A stretch of DNA of 64,000 nt, taken from positions 1-64,000 of the forward strand of contig JAKQIT010000072.1 in NCBI GenBank assembly GCA_029556915.1. Reading direction: 5' to 3'. The notes beneath the pieces were generated by a model. The model did not search any database, had not been told where the DNA came from, and worked only from the letters and a program-made list of their open reading frames with translations. Of this stretch, positions 6,081 through 16,127 are shown piece by piece. The DNA is from Pseudomonadota bacterium (GTDB lineage: Bacteria; Pseudomonadota; Gammaproteobacteria; Burkholderiales; Methylophilaceae). A program made the translations under genes and the position numbers. The first letter of the stretch is position 1; each line of letters begins with the position of its first letter.

Positions 6081-8924
6081 ATGTTTGTATGTCACAAAAT
6101 TGGAGATGAAGAGTATTACATTAAGAGCCAAGAAAATCTTGAAGGTGACAAATTAACTTTTGCCGATTATTTAGAAAAAAATAATGAAATAAAACCAGAG
6201 TTCATTGGCAAGTTAGCTACTACATACAAATTAACAGATAAAGAGTTTGATAAAAAAGATTTTAATAAAATCTACAATGGTTATAAACCAAATGGTCAAA
6301 AAGCTATTAGAAGTGCAGGAAGTGAAGACCATCAAGCAGGTCAGGAGATGTGTTTAACACTACCTAAATCATTATCAGTGTTATTTGCTTCAGCACCAGA
6401 AGAATTGAGAACCAAGCTTATGAAAATCATTCACGATTCTTCAGATGAAGTCATGAAGAATGTTGAGCAACTACTAATGCCATCCAACCAAAGAAGTGAA
6501 TATAGAAACAATCTTATTCATGATAAAACTGAAATGGTTGCCTCTAAATTTACTCACTATGAAAATAGAAATCTAGATCCTCATATACATTTACACATAC
6601 AAGTATTTAACCAGGCTATGTTTCACTATGCCAATGGCAAGTCTAAAACAATGGCAGTTGATTATAAAAAATTGTTAGCTCATCAAAAAGAATTATCTGA
6701 AAAAGTTAATTTGTTGATTATTTGTAAATTGAAAAGCTTGGGAGTAGTGATAGTTCCAGATGAAATCAATAGCCACTCTTTTAAAGTGTATGGCGTGCCA
6801 GATGATGTATGTAGTAATTTAAGTGAAAGAAGTATTGAGATAGCAGAGTGGGCAAAGAGTAACAAATTAAAATTTTCATCAACTGCTGAGAGAGATACTG
6901 CATATCAGCATGAACAGATTAGAAAGGTAACAGCAAAAGATAAACAAGAGCTTTCATATAGTCAGATTATGAAAGTGTTTGAAAATAAGCTTACAGCTAA
7001 TAATTTTGACTACAAACAGTTCAAAAAGAAAAATGATATGGGTGTTAATTTTTATTTGCAACTAGATGAGTTTAGAGAAAAAATATTTAATAAAGATTTC
7101 ATCAAAAGCTTTGAAGATGAGCTAGTTTCAAAATCTGGCAATTTTACTAAAACTCAATTTAATACACTTATTTTGAATCATATTAAACATGATATTAGAG
7201 TCAATAATCTTGAAGATATAAAAAAATTCACAGATGTTTGTTTTGAAAGATACCAATCAAAACTAACCATCATTGAATATGAAGATAATAAATTCACCAC
7301 AATCAATGTCATCAAAAATGAACACAATGTTGTGAAGTTAGCTAAAGAGTTGGCAACTTTAGAAAGAAAACTACCAGTAGGAAAATTTTCTGATACTTAC
7401 AAATCAATCAATGCAGAATTAGCTAAATTCAATCTTTCATTGAATGCTGGTCAAAAAGAAGCCATAGGGTTGCTGAGTAAGGGTAAAGCTATAGTATCAA
7501 TCACAGGTGATGCAGGAACAGGTAAAACATCCACAGTAATCAAGTTTGCTAATGAGCTACACAAAGATACTAACTCAGTGTATGGATTGGCTACAGCAGG
7601 TATTACAGCAACAGCATTAAAAGAAGCAGATATTAAGAACACCAAGAATATTGCCGAATTTATACACCTTTATGAAACTGGCAAAATAATATTTGATAAA
7701 CCACCTACATTGATTGTTGATGAAGCTTCAATGGTCAGTGCTGTGCATATGAATAAATTGCTAGAAATAACCACCAAACATGATGGCAATATCATTATGG
7801 TTGGCGATACTAAACAATTGAGCTCAGTTGATTATGGTAGTGCATTACAAAACATCAACAAAAATATTGGTGCAGATAATCAAGCTCGTTTAGATGAGAA
7901 CATGAGGCAGAAGAATGAAGTGGCTAAATCAATTGCAGAGTGCTTTAGAGATAAAAAAGTTGATGAGGCAATGGAGTTGCTAAAAAGTAATAACCTATTT
8001 CATACAGAATCCACTCAAGACAAGATAATGAATAAGTTGGTTGGTGACTACTTCAATGACACAAAAGACTTATCTCAGAAGACTGTAATCACTCAAGATA
8101 ATAGCAATGTGAATAAATTAAATGACAAAATCAGAACCAGATTATTGAATGACAATAAATTGGATTTTGATAAACAAGTGCTGATTGAAGTAAAAAAAGG
8201 TAACAAGAAAGAAATCACAGAAGGTCGTTACTTTGTTGAGAATGACAGAATTGTGATTAAATCAAAAACTAAGATTGATAAAAATACTGTATTAGAAAAT
8301 GGCACAGTAGCCACAATCAAGAGTATCAACCCAAATACTAAGGTCATGACATTATTAGTGGTTAGAGATAATGTTGAAACAATTGTGAATTTAGATACCA
8401 ACAAACATAACAACTTTAACCATGCTTATTGTCAAACTGCATACAAAAGTCAGGGGCAAACTGTTTCAAATACTTATGTGTTTAGCACAGGTTCAACTAC
8501 TGCAAATCAAGCTTATGTTGAATTTTCAAGACACAAAGATAGTGTCAATCTTTACATGGTAAATGGTGCAGAAGATAAATTCGTTGGTAATGCAAAACTA
8601 TCACAAACCAAATTTAATGCTTTAGAGAATGAAGTGTGTATTGTTGCTTACTCTCAAGCAGATACATTGGAACTTGAATTAGAACCAGCTATTGAAATTG
8701 AACAACCTAAAAAATCAATTATTCAAGAAACCAAACATAAATTTACTGCTGAGCAGGCTCAAGAGCTTTTAGATAAATATGCTTTAAATAGAAAAAATGC
8801 GGAATCACTGGTTGCTGAAACTAAAGTTGAAGATATACCTATTATTGAACCAGCCATCATTCATGCAGAAAACAAAAAGGTATTAACTAAAGTTAAAAAG
8901 CATGTCATCAAACAAATCAGATGA
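6081..8924 (+). CDS. MOBF-type relaxase fused to a RecD-like helicase
   Basis: A 947-residue TrwC/TraI-type conjugative relaxase. The N-terminal domain has a tyrosine pair at residues 12-13 (EEYYIK), a LPKSLSVLF motif, and the metal-binding histidine triad DPHIHLH at 166-172. The C-terminal half is a superfamily 1 helicase with Walker A GDAGTGKTST near 476 and Walker B IVDEAS near 545. It would nick oriT, stay covalently bound, and unwind the transferred strand. An in-frame stop 12 bases before the ATG rules out an upstream extension, and the N-terminus is shorter than in TrwC, with only one YY pair. The usual traD gene is missing. Confidence 0.85.
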   Translation: MFVCHKIGDEEYYIKSQENLEGDKLTFADYLEKNNEIKPEFIGKLATTYKLTDKEFDKKDFNKIYNGYKPNGQKAIRSAGSEDHQAGQEMCLTLPKSLSVLFASAPEELRTKLMKIIHDSSDEVMKNVEQLLMPSNQRSEYRNNLIHDKTEMVASKFTHYENRNLDPHIHLHIQVFNQAMFHYANGKSKTMAVDYKKLLAHQKELSEKVNLLIICKLKSLGVVIVPDEINSHSFKVYGVPDDVCSNLSERSIEIAEWAKSNKLKFSSTAERDTAYQHEQIRKVTAKDKQELSYSQIMKVFENKLTANNFDYKQFKKKNDMGVNFYLQLDEFREKIFNKDFIKSFEDELVSKSGNFTKTQFNTLILNHIKHDIRVNNLEDIKKFTDVCFERYQSKLTIIEYEDNKFTTINVIKNEHNVVKLAKELATLERKLPVGKFSDTYKSINAELAKFNLSLNAGQKEAIGLLSKGKAIVSITGDAGTGKTSTVIKFANELHKDTNSVYGLATAGITATALKEADIKNTKNIAEFIHLYETGKIIFDKPPTLIVDEASMVSAVHMNKLLEITTKHDGNIIMVGDTKQLSSVDYGSALQNINKNIGADNQARLDENMRQKNEVAKSIAECFRDKKVDEAMELLKSNNLFHTESTQDKIMNKLVGDYFNDTKDLSQKTVITQDNSNVNKLNDKIRTRLLNDNKLDFDKQVLIEVKKGNKKEITEGRYFVENDRIVIKSKTKIDKNTVLENGTVATIKSINPNTKVMTLLVVRDNVETIVNLDTNKHNNFNHAYCQTAYKSQGQTVSNTYVFSTGSTTANQAYVEFSRHKDSVNLYMVNGAEDKFVGNAKLSQTKFNALENEVCIVAYSQADTLELELEPAIEIEQPKKSIIQETKHKFTAEQAQELLDKYALNRKNAESLVAETKVEDIPIIEPAIIHAENKKVLTKVKKHVIKQIR

Positions 8925-8926
8925 TA

Positions 8927-10198
8927 TTAACTAGCAAACAGTGGAATACTCAACTCTCTAGCAATCGTAATTTGAGCTACTGAAACTTTTTCTTTAAGAG
9001 TGGCAACCGTGACGGTATTTCTATATTTCTCAACATTCACATTGTCAATTTCATGCCCCATAAAATAACATCTTGGCTCTAATGGAACATCTAAGTTGAA
9101 AAAAGTATCATTCACAAATTTTCTGATTGAATGGAATACTAATTTTGGTCTATCAACTCCAACTACTTTCATATGCCGTTTAAATTTCTGACTAACAGCA
9201 TTGCCAGAACCCTTGCCCAATCTATCTTCGTATTTAAAAAGCTTACCTTTGATTGTGCAATTTGCACCAAATCTATTCTCAAAAATTTCTCTAGGAATCG
9301 GTATTTCTCTTTTACCAGCCACCGTTTTACTATCTCTAATTTTTAGAAACATATTATCTAAATGGTCATATTGAAATTGGTCTTTAGTCAAACTGGTGAT
9401 TTCTGAAATTCTGCAACCAGTAATTACTGCAAGCACTAAACACCAGTAATAATCGGGATCCTTCACCATTGCTGTTTTCATAAAATCACTATTAAAGATT
9501 AACTTCATCTCAGGTAATTCAAAAATAGCATAGCCATTTTTTTCATGTTCTTTTTTATTCACGATATTTTTATTCGCAGCAGGATTGGGAATGAAACAAT
9601 AATGTAATCTAATAGCAAAGTTGAATAAAGCTCTTATAACAGATACTTTGTTATCAACTGTTCTAGTGCTATTGCCATTGGTTTTTAAATGCACCTGAAA
9701 CCGTGCAATATCACTTTCAAGCACACTATTGATGTTGGGATTACCTAGAAATTTAGAAAATTCAGTAATAGCAGTTTTATAAGCTAATACGGTTGCAGGC
9801 TTCTGTTTATCATTTAACAAAAACATTTGGTCTAATACTTGAAGAATTTTTAAACCTTGTTGCTCTACTACTGGTGCAGGTTCGGGAGTAGGTTTAGATT
9901 TCTCTTTGTGTGCAACACCTTCATTCTGAACTTTAGTCAGTAATGTTTGCAAAGCTACCATCATATTTGCATGGTCTTCTGGTCCATCGGATTCCAGAAT
10001 GCCTTCATTGAGATTGATTTTATACTTATTAAAACCAGATGAATCAATAGCCATTTGACATGCTCGCACGAGTGCTAAAGCCTTAATAATAGCCGTTTGT
10101 TTATCATTTGTGTGAAGTGATTTTTTGACTTGTTTGCCAAAAATTCTAGTGTGGAAATAGTAGGTATTGCCACGGAGATAGACTGGTAAAGAAAGCAT
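8927..10198 (-). CDS. Tyrosine recombinase (site-specific integrase)
   Basis: A 423-residue integrase. The start LPVYLRGNTYYFHTRI is the N-terminal arm type seen in proteobacterial island integrases; a SAM-like core-binding domain lies around residues 115-205 and the catalytic domain follows. Visible catalytic residues are R in GCRISEI, K in the DSKTVAGKREIPI hairpin, the HSIRK pair, H in MGHEID and the nucleophile in VEKYRN. It sits 76 bases from the 3' end of tRNA-Ser, converges with the relaxase (2-base gap), and would integrate the element there. The domain set looks complete, so it is probably active. Confidence 0.9.
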   Translation of the reverse strand: MLSLPVYLRGNTYYFHTRIFGKQVKKSLHTNDKQTAIIKALALVRACQMAIDSSGFNKYKINLNEGILESDGPEDHANMMVALQTLLTKVQNEGVAHKEKSKPTPEPAPVVEQQGLKILQVLDQMFLLNDKQKPATVLAYKTAITEFSKFLGNPNINSVLESDIARFQVHLKTNGNSTRTVDNKVSVIRALFNFAIRLHYCFIPNPAANKNIVNKKEHEKNGYAIFELPEMKLIFNSDFMKTAMVKDPDYYWCLVLAVITGCRISEITSLTKDQFQYDHLDNMFLKIRDSKTVAGKREIPIPREIFENRFGANCTIKGKLFKYEDRLGKGSGNAVSQKFKRHMKVVGVDRPKLVFHSIRKFVNDTFFNLDVPLEPRCYFMGHEIDNVNVEKYRNTVTVATLKEKVSVAQITIARELSIPLFAS

Positions 10199-10200
10199 AT

Positions 10201-10233
10201 TGCTACCTTTTTTGCTACCAGTCTCGATGCTAC
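10201..10233. repeat. Three TGCTAC repeats near the attachment site
   Basis: TGCTAC occurs at 10201-10206, 10213-10218 and 10228-10233, between the integrase start codon and the tRNA. The spacing of 12 and 15 bases and the location suggest integrase arm-type or excisionase binding sites, or operators controlling the integrase. Confidence 0.35.
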
Positions 10234-10274
10234 AAGATATTAGATATTGTTATAATTCAACAACTTAAGGCATT

Positions 10275-10368
10275 TGGCGGAGAGCGAGGGATTCGAACCC
10301 TCGATACAGATTTAAGCCCGTATGCTTCCTTAGCAGGGAAGTGCCTTCGACCACTCGGCCAGCTCTCC
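10275..10368 (-). tRNA. tRNA-Ser (anticodon GCU), with encoded CCA
   Basis: Read on the minus strand the gene starts GGAGAGC at 10368 and has the long variable arm of a class II tRNA. The anticodon stem CTTCC/GGAAG holds the loop CTGCTAA, giving anticodon GCU (codons AGC/AGU). The T arm is CGAGGGTTCGAATCCCTCG, and the acceptor end GCTCTCC is followed by G and CCA (10275-10278). Its 3' end is the integration site of the element to its left and appears to be restored by it. Confidence 0.95.
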
Positions 10369-10446
10369 GTTTAATACCATTTCGCTAAATTACACTTGTT
10401 GCGAGGGCGAGATAGTACGCTAAACGCCCCTGAAAATCAATGAAAA

Positions 10447-11673
10447 TTACGCTGCTTCTAGTTCAAATGCTTTGTGTAACACTCTAACTGCGAGTTCCAT
10501 ATATTTTTCATCAATCACCACAGCAATTTTTATTTCTGAGGTTGAAATCATTTGAATATTAATGCCTTCTTCAGCCAGCGTGCGGAACATTTTGCTTGCC
10601 ACGCCCACGTGTGATTTCATGCCTACACCGACAATTGCCACTTTAGCCACTTTATCATCGCCAACAATTTCACGTGCTTTAATTTCACCTTGCACTTTAT
10701 CGCGTAAAATACTTAACGCTTTATTCATCTCATTTTTATGTACTGTGAAGGTAAAGTCAGTGGTGCCATCTGCGCCTGTGTTTTGAATAATCATGTCCAC
10801 ATCGACATTAGCGTCGGCGATAGGCCCTAGAATTTGATAGGCAATGCCAGGAGTATCAGGTACACCTAGCACGGTAATTTTAGCCTCATCACGGTTAAAC
10901 GCGATGCCTGAAATAATTGGTTGTTCCATGTTTTCTTCTTCCTCAAATGTAATCAATGTGCCATCGCCTTCTTCTTCAAAGCTGGAAAGCACACGTAGTT
11001 TTACTTTGTATTTACCTGCAAATTCTACCGAGCGAATTTGCAACACTTTGCTGCCTTGCGAGGCGAGCTCAAGCATTTCTTCAAAGGTAATAGACTTCAA
11101 GCGGCGGGCTTCAGGCACTACGCGCGGGTCAGTTGTGTAAACACCGTCCACATCAGTATAAATCTGGCATTCATCTGCCTTTAGCGCGGCGGCTAATGCC
11201 ACACCTGTAGTATCTGAGCCACCACGTCCTAGCGTGGTAATATTGCCTTTTGCATCGACCCCCTGAAAACCAGCCACCACACAAACATAGCCAGCATCTA
11301 AATCTGCTTTTAAATGTTGCTCATCAATATTCAAAATGCGCGCTTTGGTATATGCGTCATCTGTCAAAATTTTGACTTGTGCGCCAGTGTAGCTTTTAGC
11401 CTTAATACCTAGTTCCATTAAAGCTAACGCTGTCATGCCTATAGTGACCTGTTCACCAGTAGAGACCATAACATCCAACTCACGCGGGTCTGGGTCAGGC
11501 ATAATCTCTTTAGCTAATGAGATTAAGCGATTAGTCTCACCAGACATGGCAGATACTACCACCACGATTTGATGCCCCATCGCTTTAAAGCGTGCAACGC
11601 GGCGTGCTAAATTACGAATTCTTTCAGGATTAGCAACTGAAGTGCCGCCGTATTTTTGTACTATAAGTGCCAT
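10447..11673 (-). CDS. lysC: Aspartate kinase
   Basis: A 408-residue monofunctional aspartokinase catalysing ATP-dependent phosphorylation of aspartate, the first step to lysine, threonine, methionine and diaminopimelate. The N-terminus has the family KYGGTSV motif; FQGVDAKGNITTLGRGGSD marks the catalytic core, and two ACT domains follow (TVLGVPDTPGIA and VAIVGVGMKSHVGVA), which confer feedback inhibition. Length is normal for the type whose alpha and beta subunits come from one gene. It lies 33 bases after alaS on the same strand, the betaproteobacterial recA-recX-alaS-lysC arrangement. Confidence 0.95.
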   Translation of the reverse strand: MALIVQKYGGTSVANPERIRNLARRVARFKAMGHQIVVVVSAMSGETNRLISLAKEIMPDPDPRELDVMVSTGEQVTIGMTALALMELGIKAKSYTGAQVKILTDDAYTKARILNIDEQHLKADLDAGYVCVVAGFQGVDAKGNITTLGRGGSDTTGVALAAALKADECQIYTDVDGVYTTDPRVVPEARRLKSITFEEMLELASQGSKVLQIRSVEFAGKYKVKLRVLSSFEEEGDGTLITFEEEENMEQPIISGIAFNRDEAKITVLGVPDTPGIAYQILGPIADANVDVDMIIQNTGADGTTDFTFTVHKNEMNKALSILRDKVQGEIKAREIVGDDKVAKVAIVGVGMKSHVGVASKMFRTLAEEGINIQMISTSEIKIAVVIDEKYMELAVRVLHKAFELEAA

Positions 11674-11706
11674 AATATTTTTATGATTTAAATTTAAAAT
11701 TCTAAG

Positions 11707-14364
11707 TTAATTAAGTTTTTGTGTAACCCAATCTTTAACGCTCGAGAGCGCTTTTGGTAGACCACTTGCATCTGTACCACCAGCCATTGCCATATCAGGC
11801 TTACCGCCGCCTTTACCACCAACTTGGCTAGCCACATGATTGACCAACTCACCTGCTTTTAGTTTTGCAATTAAATCATTGGTCACGCCTGCTGCTAAGC
11901 TTACTTTTCCGTCATTCACACTGGCCAATACAATCGCAGCAGATTTGAGTTTATCTTTGAGTTTATCCATCGTTTCGCGTAACGCATTGGCATCTGCGCC
12001 ATCTAGTGTGGCAGCTAATACTTTAACGCCTGCAATTTCAATCGCTTGTGCTGCTAAATCATCGCCTTGAGAAGATGCGAGCTTAGATTTTATGCGCGCG
12101 AGTTCTTTTTCTAGTGATTTTGCATGGTCAGATAATTGCGTCACTTTATTGGCCAACTCACCCACTGGGGCTCTTAATTCAGTTGCCAAACTAACAATTA
12201 AAGCTTGCTGAGCGTTAATGAGCTTCAGAGCACCATTACCTGTGGTGGCTTCTAGACGGCGCACGCCGGCTGCCACTCCACTTTCACTGGTAATTTTGAA
12301 CAGCCCAATATCACCAGTGCGGCTCACATGGGTACCGCCACATAACTCACGGCTAGAACCAATATCTAACACGCGCACTTCATCGCCATATTTCTCACCA
12401 AACAACATCATCGCACCGGTTTTTTGTGCAGATTCAATATCCATCACGCGCGCTTGGCAAGCGGCATTAGCTAAAATTTCCGCATTCACAATCGCTTCTA
12501 CTCGAGTGATTTCCGCATCCGTCATCGGCGCGTTATGCACAAAGTCAAAACGGGTTTTATCACTATCCACCAAACTACCTTTTTGCTGCACATGCTCGCC
12601 CAACACCTCACGCAGGGCTTTATGCATTAAATGTGTGGCAGAGTGGTTGCGCATAGTGGCAGCACGAGAGGCCATATCTACATTGGCTTTTACAGTATCG
12701 CCCACATTTAATGTGCCAGTTTTTAGAATACCGTGATGCCCAAAAACCGCTGCTTGGATTTTTTGTGTATCTTCTACAGCAAAAATACCATTGTCAGATT
12801 TCAATAAACCGTTATCACCAATTTGGCCGCCAGACTCAGCATAAAAAGGTGTGGTATCGAGCACAACTACGCCTTGTTCACCTTCATTCAGCTTGCTAAC
12901 TGGGGCACTATCTTTATACAAAGCAAGCACTTTTGCGGCGGTTTCTAAGGTGTCATAGCCTTTAAAATCGGTACCAGCGCCATTATATTCAAGGTTCGCC
13001 GCCATTTTGAACTTACCTGCTGCCCGCGCCTGCTCTTTTTGGCGCGCCATCGCAGCATCAAAGCCAGCAGTATCAACAGCTACATTTCGTTCACGGCAGA
13101 TGTCTGCTGTTAAATCGAGCGGAAAACCAAAGGTATCATGCAGCTTAAAGGCTAAATCGCCATTTAATAAGGCTGGATTGCTAGCTAACTCCGCTTCCAA
13201 AATCGCCATGCCATTTTCAATGGTTTCAAAAAAGCGGTCTTCTTCTAATTTGAGCATACTGGTAATACGTGTTTGCTCTTTCACTAACTCTGGGTAAGCG
13301 CCACCCATGACATTTGCTAAATCAGCCACCATATTGTGGAAGAAAGCTTTGCGAGCGCCCAGTTTGTAACCATGTCGAATCGCACGGCGATTAATACGGC
13401 GCAATACATAGCCACGGCCTTCGTTACCTGGAATCACGCCATCAGCTATTAAAAAGCTACAAGCGCGAATATGGTCAGCCAGTACTTTTAAGCTTGGGCT
13501 AGTTAAATCAGTTGTTTTGGTTTCGCGCGCGGCAGCGGCAATTAAGGTGGTGAAAATATCAATTTCATAATTGGCGTGTACGTGTTGTAGCACCGCTGAA
13601 ATACGCTCTAAGCCCATGCCAGTATCAACGCTCGGTTTGGGCAATTTATGCATCACGCCCGCTTCATCGCGATTAAACTGCATAAACACATTGTTCCAAA
13701 TTTCGATAAAGCGGTCGCCATCTTCGTCCGGGCTGCCAGGTGGGCCGCCAAAGTGGTGGTCGCCATGATCATAAAAAATCTCAGTACACGGGCCGCAAGG
13801 GCCTGTGTCGCCCATCATCCAGAAATTGTCAGAGGCATAGCGCGCGCCTTTGTTATCGCCAATGCGAATAATGCGCTCTTTGGGCACGCCAATTTTTTGG
13901 TGCCAAATGTCGTAAGCCTCGTCATCTTCTGCATATACAGTGACGGTCAGTTTGTCTTTGGGCAGTTTGAAAACTTCAGTGAGCAGTTCCCAAGCGTAGC
14001 TAATCGCATCTTCTTTAAAGTAATCGCCAAAACTAAAGTTGCCCAGCATCTCGAAGAAAGTATGGTGACGCGCGGTGTAGCCAACGTTTTCAAGGTCGTT
14101 ATGTTTGCCACCAGCACGTACGCACTTTTGGCTGGTAGTGGCACGCGTGTATGGGCGTTTATCAAAACCGAGAAAAACATCTTTGAATTGGTTCATCCCC
14201 GCATTGGTGAATAGCAGCGTTGGGTCGCCATGCGGCACCAGCGAGCTTGAAGCAACGATTTCATGGCCTTTAGAGGCGAAGAAATCTAAAAATGCTTGGC
14301 GGATTTCGTTACTGCTAGGGTTATTACCCAAGGAAATATTATGAGGTTTAATTGTCATGTTCAA
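11707..14364 (-). CDS. alaS: Alanyl-tRNA synthetase
   Basis: An 885-residue class II synthetase charging tRNA-Ala. The catalytic N-terminus has the [19 protein letters not shown] start and the [15 protein letters not shown] motif; the editing domain has HSATHLMH and the CGGTHV zinc-site motif; the C-Ala domain ends with [16 protein letters not shown]. All domains are in order and full length. The gene overlaps recX by 17 bases, so translation is probably coupled. A second ATG two codons downstream (MTIKPHNI) is an equally plausible start. Confidence 0.97.
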   Translation of the reverse strand: MNMTIKPHNISLGNNPSSNEIRQAFLDFFASKGHEIVASSSLVPHGDPTLLFTNAGMNQFKDVFLGFDKRPYTRATTSQKCVRAGGKHNDLENVGYTARHHTFFEMLGNFSFGDYFKEDAISYAWELLTEVFKLPKDKLTVTVYAEDDEAYDIWHQKIGVPKERIIRIGDNKGARYASDNFWMMGDTGPCGPCTEIFYDHGDHHFGGPPGSPDEDGDRFIEIWNNVFMQFNRDEAGVMHKLPKPSVDTGMGLERISAVLQHVHANYEIDIFTTLIAAAARETKTTDLTSPSLKVLADHIRACSFLIADGVIPGNEGRGYVLRRINRRAIRHGYKLGARKAFFHNMVADLANVMGGAYPELVKEQTRITSMLKLEEDRFFETIENGMAILEAELASNPALLNGDLAFKLHDTFGFPLDLTADICRERNVAVDTAGFDAAMARQKEQARAAGKFKMAANLEYNGAGTDFKGYDTLETAAKVLALYKDSAPVSKLNEGEQGVVVLDTTPFYAESGGQIGDNGLLKSDNGIFAVEDTQKIQAAVFGHHGILKTGTLNVGDTVKANVDMASRAATMRNHSATHLMHKALREVLGEHVQQKGSLVDSDKTRFDFVHNAPMTDAEITRVEAIVNAEILANAACQARVMDIESAQKTGAMMLFGEKYGDEVRVLDIGSSRELCGGTHVSRTGDIGLFKITSESGVAAGVRRLEATTGNGALKLINAQQALIVSLATELRAPVGELANKVTQLSDHAKSLEKELARIKSKLASSQGDDLAAQAIEIAGVKVLAATLDGADANALRETMDKLKDKLKSAAIVLASVNDGKVSLAAGVTNDLIAKLKAGELVNHVASQVGGKGGGKPDMAMAGGTDASGLPKALSSVKDWVTQKLN

Positions 14365-14800
14365 ACTTACTATTTAGCACTCTTTTAATAAGATCAAAGC
14401 TAAAGCCACGGCTTTGTAAAAATCTTGCTTGTTTCGCCCATTCTTCTCGGCTATGTGGGCTTGCTTTAAATTTTTTGCGCCATATAGCTAGCGCGTTTTC
14501 TAACTCTGTTTCTTTTAGTTTCTCAATGGCATCCATGATTAAATCATCTGCCACACCTTTTTCACGTAACTCATTGGCTACTTTTGCACTGCCAAATTTG
14601 CTTTTGCGCGCATGTACCACTTGCTCGGTAAATCGCGCATCTGAAAGCCACCCGCGCTTAACAAAGTCGTCTAAAATCGCCTTGATTTGCGCATCGGCAG
14701 AGTCAATTTCAGATTCTTCAACAAACGGCTTTAATTTCTGCGCAAGCTCAACATAAGAATACTCGCGTTTACCCAAGTAATCTAACGCACGCTGGCGCAA
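14348..14800 (-). CDS. recX: Regulatory protein RecX
   Basis: A 150-residue RecX protein, which binds the RecA filament and modulates its recombinase and coprotease activity. The all-helical family pattern is visible: [16 protein letters not shown] at the start, a central [16 protein letters not shown] motif, and [15 protein letters not shown] at the end. It follows recA by 21 bases and overlaps alaS, so the three form one transcription unit. The protein starts MRQRALDY; a frame upstream of this ATG would overlap the end of recA's trailer and is not needed. Confidence 0.92.
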   Translation of the reverse strand: MRQRALDYLGKREYSYVELAQKLKPFVEESEIDSADAQIKAILDDFVKRGWLSDARFTEQVVHARKSKFGSAKVANELREKGVADDLIMDAIEKLKETELENALAIWRKKFKASPHSREEWAKQARFLQSRGFSFDLIKRVLNSKFEHDN

Positions 14801-14821
14801 GCTTTTCGGCTGAAACTTGAT

Positions 14822-15850
14822 TTAATCATCCTCGCCACGAGTAGCTGCCATGCCTTCGTTTAATTGTTTTGCATTAGCACGAATTTTAGCCTCAATTTCT
14901 GCTGCAATTTCTGGGTGCTCACGCAAATATTCTTTGGCATTTTCTTTGCCTTGGCCAATTTTTTCGCCATTGTAGCTATACCAAGCACCTGCTTTTTCAA
15001 CAAGTTTAATATTTGAACCCAGCTCAATAATTTCACCTAGTCGTGAAATGCCTTCGCCGTACATAATGTCAAATTCGGCTTGTTTAAATGGTGGCGCCAC
15101 TTTGTTTTTAATGACTTTAACGCGCGTTTCAGAGCCTGTAATTTCATCGCCCTTTTTAATTGCGCCTGTGCGGCGAATGTCTAAGCGTACTGAAGCATAA
15201 AATTTAAGTGCGTTACCGCCCGTGGTGGTTTCTGGGTTGCCAAACATCACGCCAATTTTCATGCGGATTTGGTTAATAAAAATCACCATGGTATTGGTGC
15301 GTTTGATGTTACCCGTGAGCTTACGCAAAGCTTGGCTCATTAAACGCGCTTGCAAGCCCATGTGTGAATCACCCATTTCGCCCTCAATTTCAGCGCGAGG
15401 GGTCAATGCAGCAACAGAGTCCACCACCACAATATCTACCGAGCCTGAGCGCACCAGCATATCGACAATCTCCAGCGCTTGCTCGCCAGTATCGGGTTGT
15501 GAGATGAGCAAATCAGGCACATTCACGCCTAATTTTGCGGCATATTGTGGGTCTAGCGCATGCTCAGCGTCGATAAATGCTGCTGTGCCGCCCATTTTTT
15601 GCATTTGGGCGATGACAGACAGGGTCAACGTGGTTTTACCTGAAGATTCTGGGCCGTAAATTTCAATCACGCGGCCGCGTGGCAGACCGCCAATGCCAAG
15701 CGCAATATCTAAACCAAGTGAACCCGTTGAAACTGCTTGAATATCCTCACCTATATCGCTATCGCCCATGCGCATAATGGAGCCTTTGCCAAATTGCTTT
15801 TCAATTTGTGCGAGTGCGGCTGAGAGGGCTTTTGCTTTATTATCATCCAT
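14822..15850 (-). CDS. recA: Recombinase RecA
   Basis: A 342-residue RecA, the ATP-dependent strand-exchange protein and SOS coprotease. Walker A is GPESSGKTT near residue 66; Walker B is [15 protein letters not shown]-type and L2 loop sequences ([20 protein letters not shown]) are intact. The acidic C-terminal tail ends GEDD. It is first in the recA-recX-alaS-lysC cluster. I looked for a CTGT-N8-ACAG SOS box in the 270 bases upstream and saw none, though the lineage may use a different operator. A dispersed palindrome lies about 210 bases upstream. Confidence 0.98.
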   Translation of the reverse strand: MDDNKAKALSAALAQIEKQFGKGSIMRMGDSDIGEDIQAVSTGSLGLDIALGIGGLPRGRVIEIYGPESSGKTTLTLSVIAQMQKMGGTAAFIDAEHALDPQYAAKLGVNVPDLLISQPDTGEQALEIVDMLVRSGSVDIVVVDSVAALTPRAEIEGEMGDSHMGLQARLMSQALRKLTGNIKRTNTMVIFINQIRMKIGVMFGNPETTTGGNALKFYASVRLDIRRTGAIKKGDEITGSETRVKVIKNKVAPPFKQAEFDIMYGEGISRLGEIIELGSNIKLVEKAGAWYSYNGEKIGQGKENAKEYLREHPEIAAEIEAKIRANAKQLNEGMAATRGEDD

Positions 15851-16060
15851 GGGTTTTGCCTTTATATTGAAGTGCTTAAGTTAACGGTAGATTATTCCAC
15901 AAATTGCGCAATAAGGTAAGTGACAAGCACGGTAAAAAAGCATTTTCAACATTGGGCAAATGCAATTTTTGGCGCTTGACACTTGATGATTGGAGCAAAA
16001 TTTGCGTGGCAATTTTTTATCAATCAATCACGCTCAAAACGCCCCGAGCGAAAAACGATG

Positions 16061-16094
16061 CTCTGCAAGCCAGTATCCATGCGGCTTCCAGAGG
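16061..16094 (+). repeat. Dispersed palindromic repeat, copy 1
   Basis: The arms CTCTGCAAGCC and GGCTTCCAGAG enclose the loop AGTATCCATGC. The CCCCGAG flank lies to the left, as in the plus-oriented copies, but the loop is in the opposite orientation. It sits between the RsmB-like gene and recA, both on the minus strand. A small CTTCGGAAG hairpin follows. Confidence 0.85.
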
Positions 16095-16127
16095 TACTCT
16101 TCGGAAGATGTCTCAATTTAGGCGTTT

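Larger units (their letters stand above)
1..10278. mobile_element. Integrative mobilizable element inserted at tRNA-Ser (right part only)
   Basis: A block of AT-rich genes ends exactly where a tRNA-Ser gene begins, with a tyrosine integrase as the terminal gene pointing away from the tRNA. Between the window edge and the integrase lie a transposase end, an XRE/ImmA pair, a primase-type Rep gene, a relaxase-helicase and uncharacterised genes, none typical of core chromosome. Relaxase and accessory protein are present but no coupling protein, mating-pore genes or phage structural genes, so mobilizable rather than self-transmissible is inferred. I found no second copy of the tRNA 3' end inside the window, so the left attachment site should lie upstream of position 1. 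Confidence 0.8.

Noticed and set aside
10279..10368. Second tRNA gene or duplicated attachment site inside the window
   Set aside because: Only the one complete tRNA-Ser was found; I saw no copy of its 3' end elsewhere between 1 and 10274.
12218..12736. Long open frame on the plus strand opposite alaS (172 codons)
   Set aside because: It lies entirely antisense to the well-conserved alaS editing domain, has no ribosome-binding site, and its composition mirrors alaS codons.
13648..14214. Plus-strand open frame opposite the alaS catalytic domain (188 codons)
   Set aside because: Antisense shadow of a full-length conserved gene; no start signal and no family resemblance.
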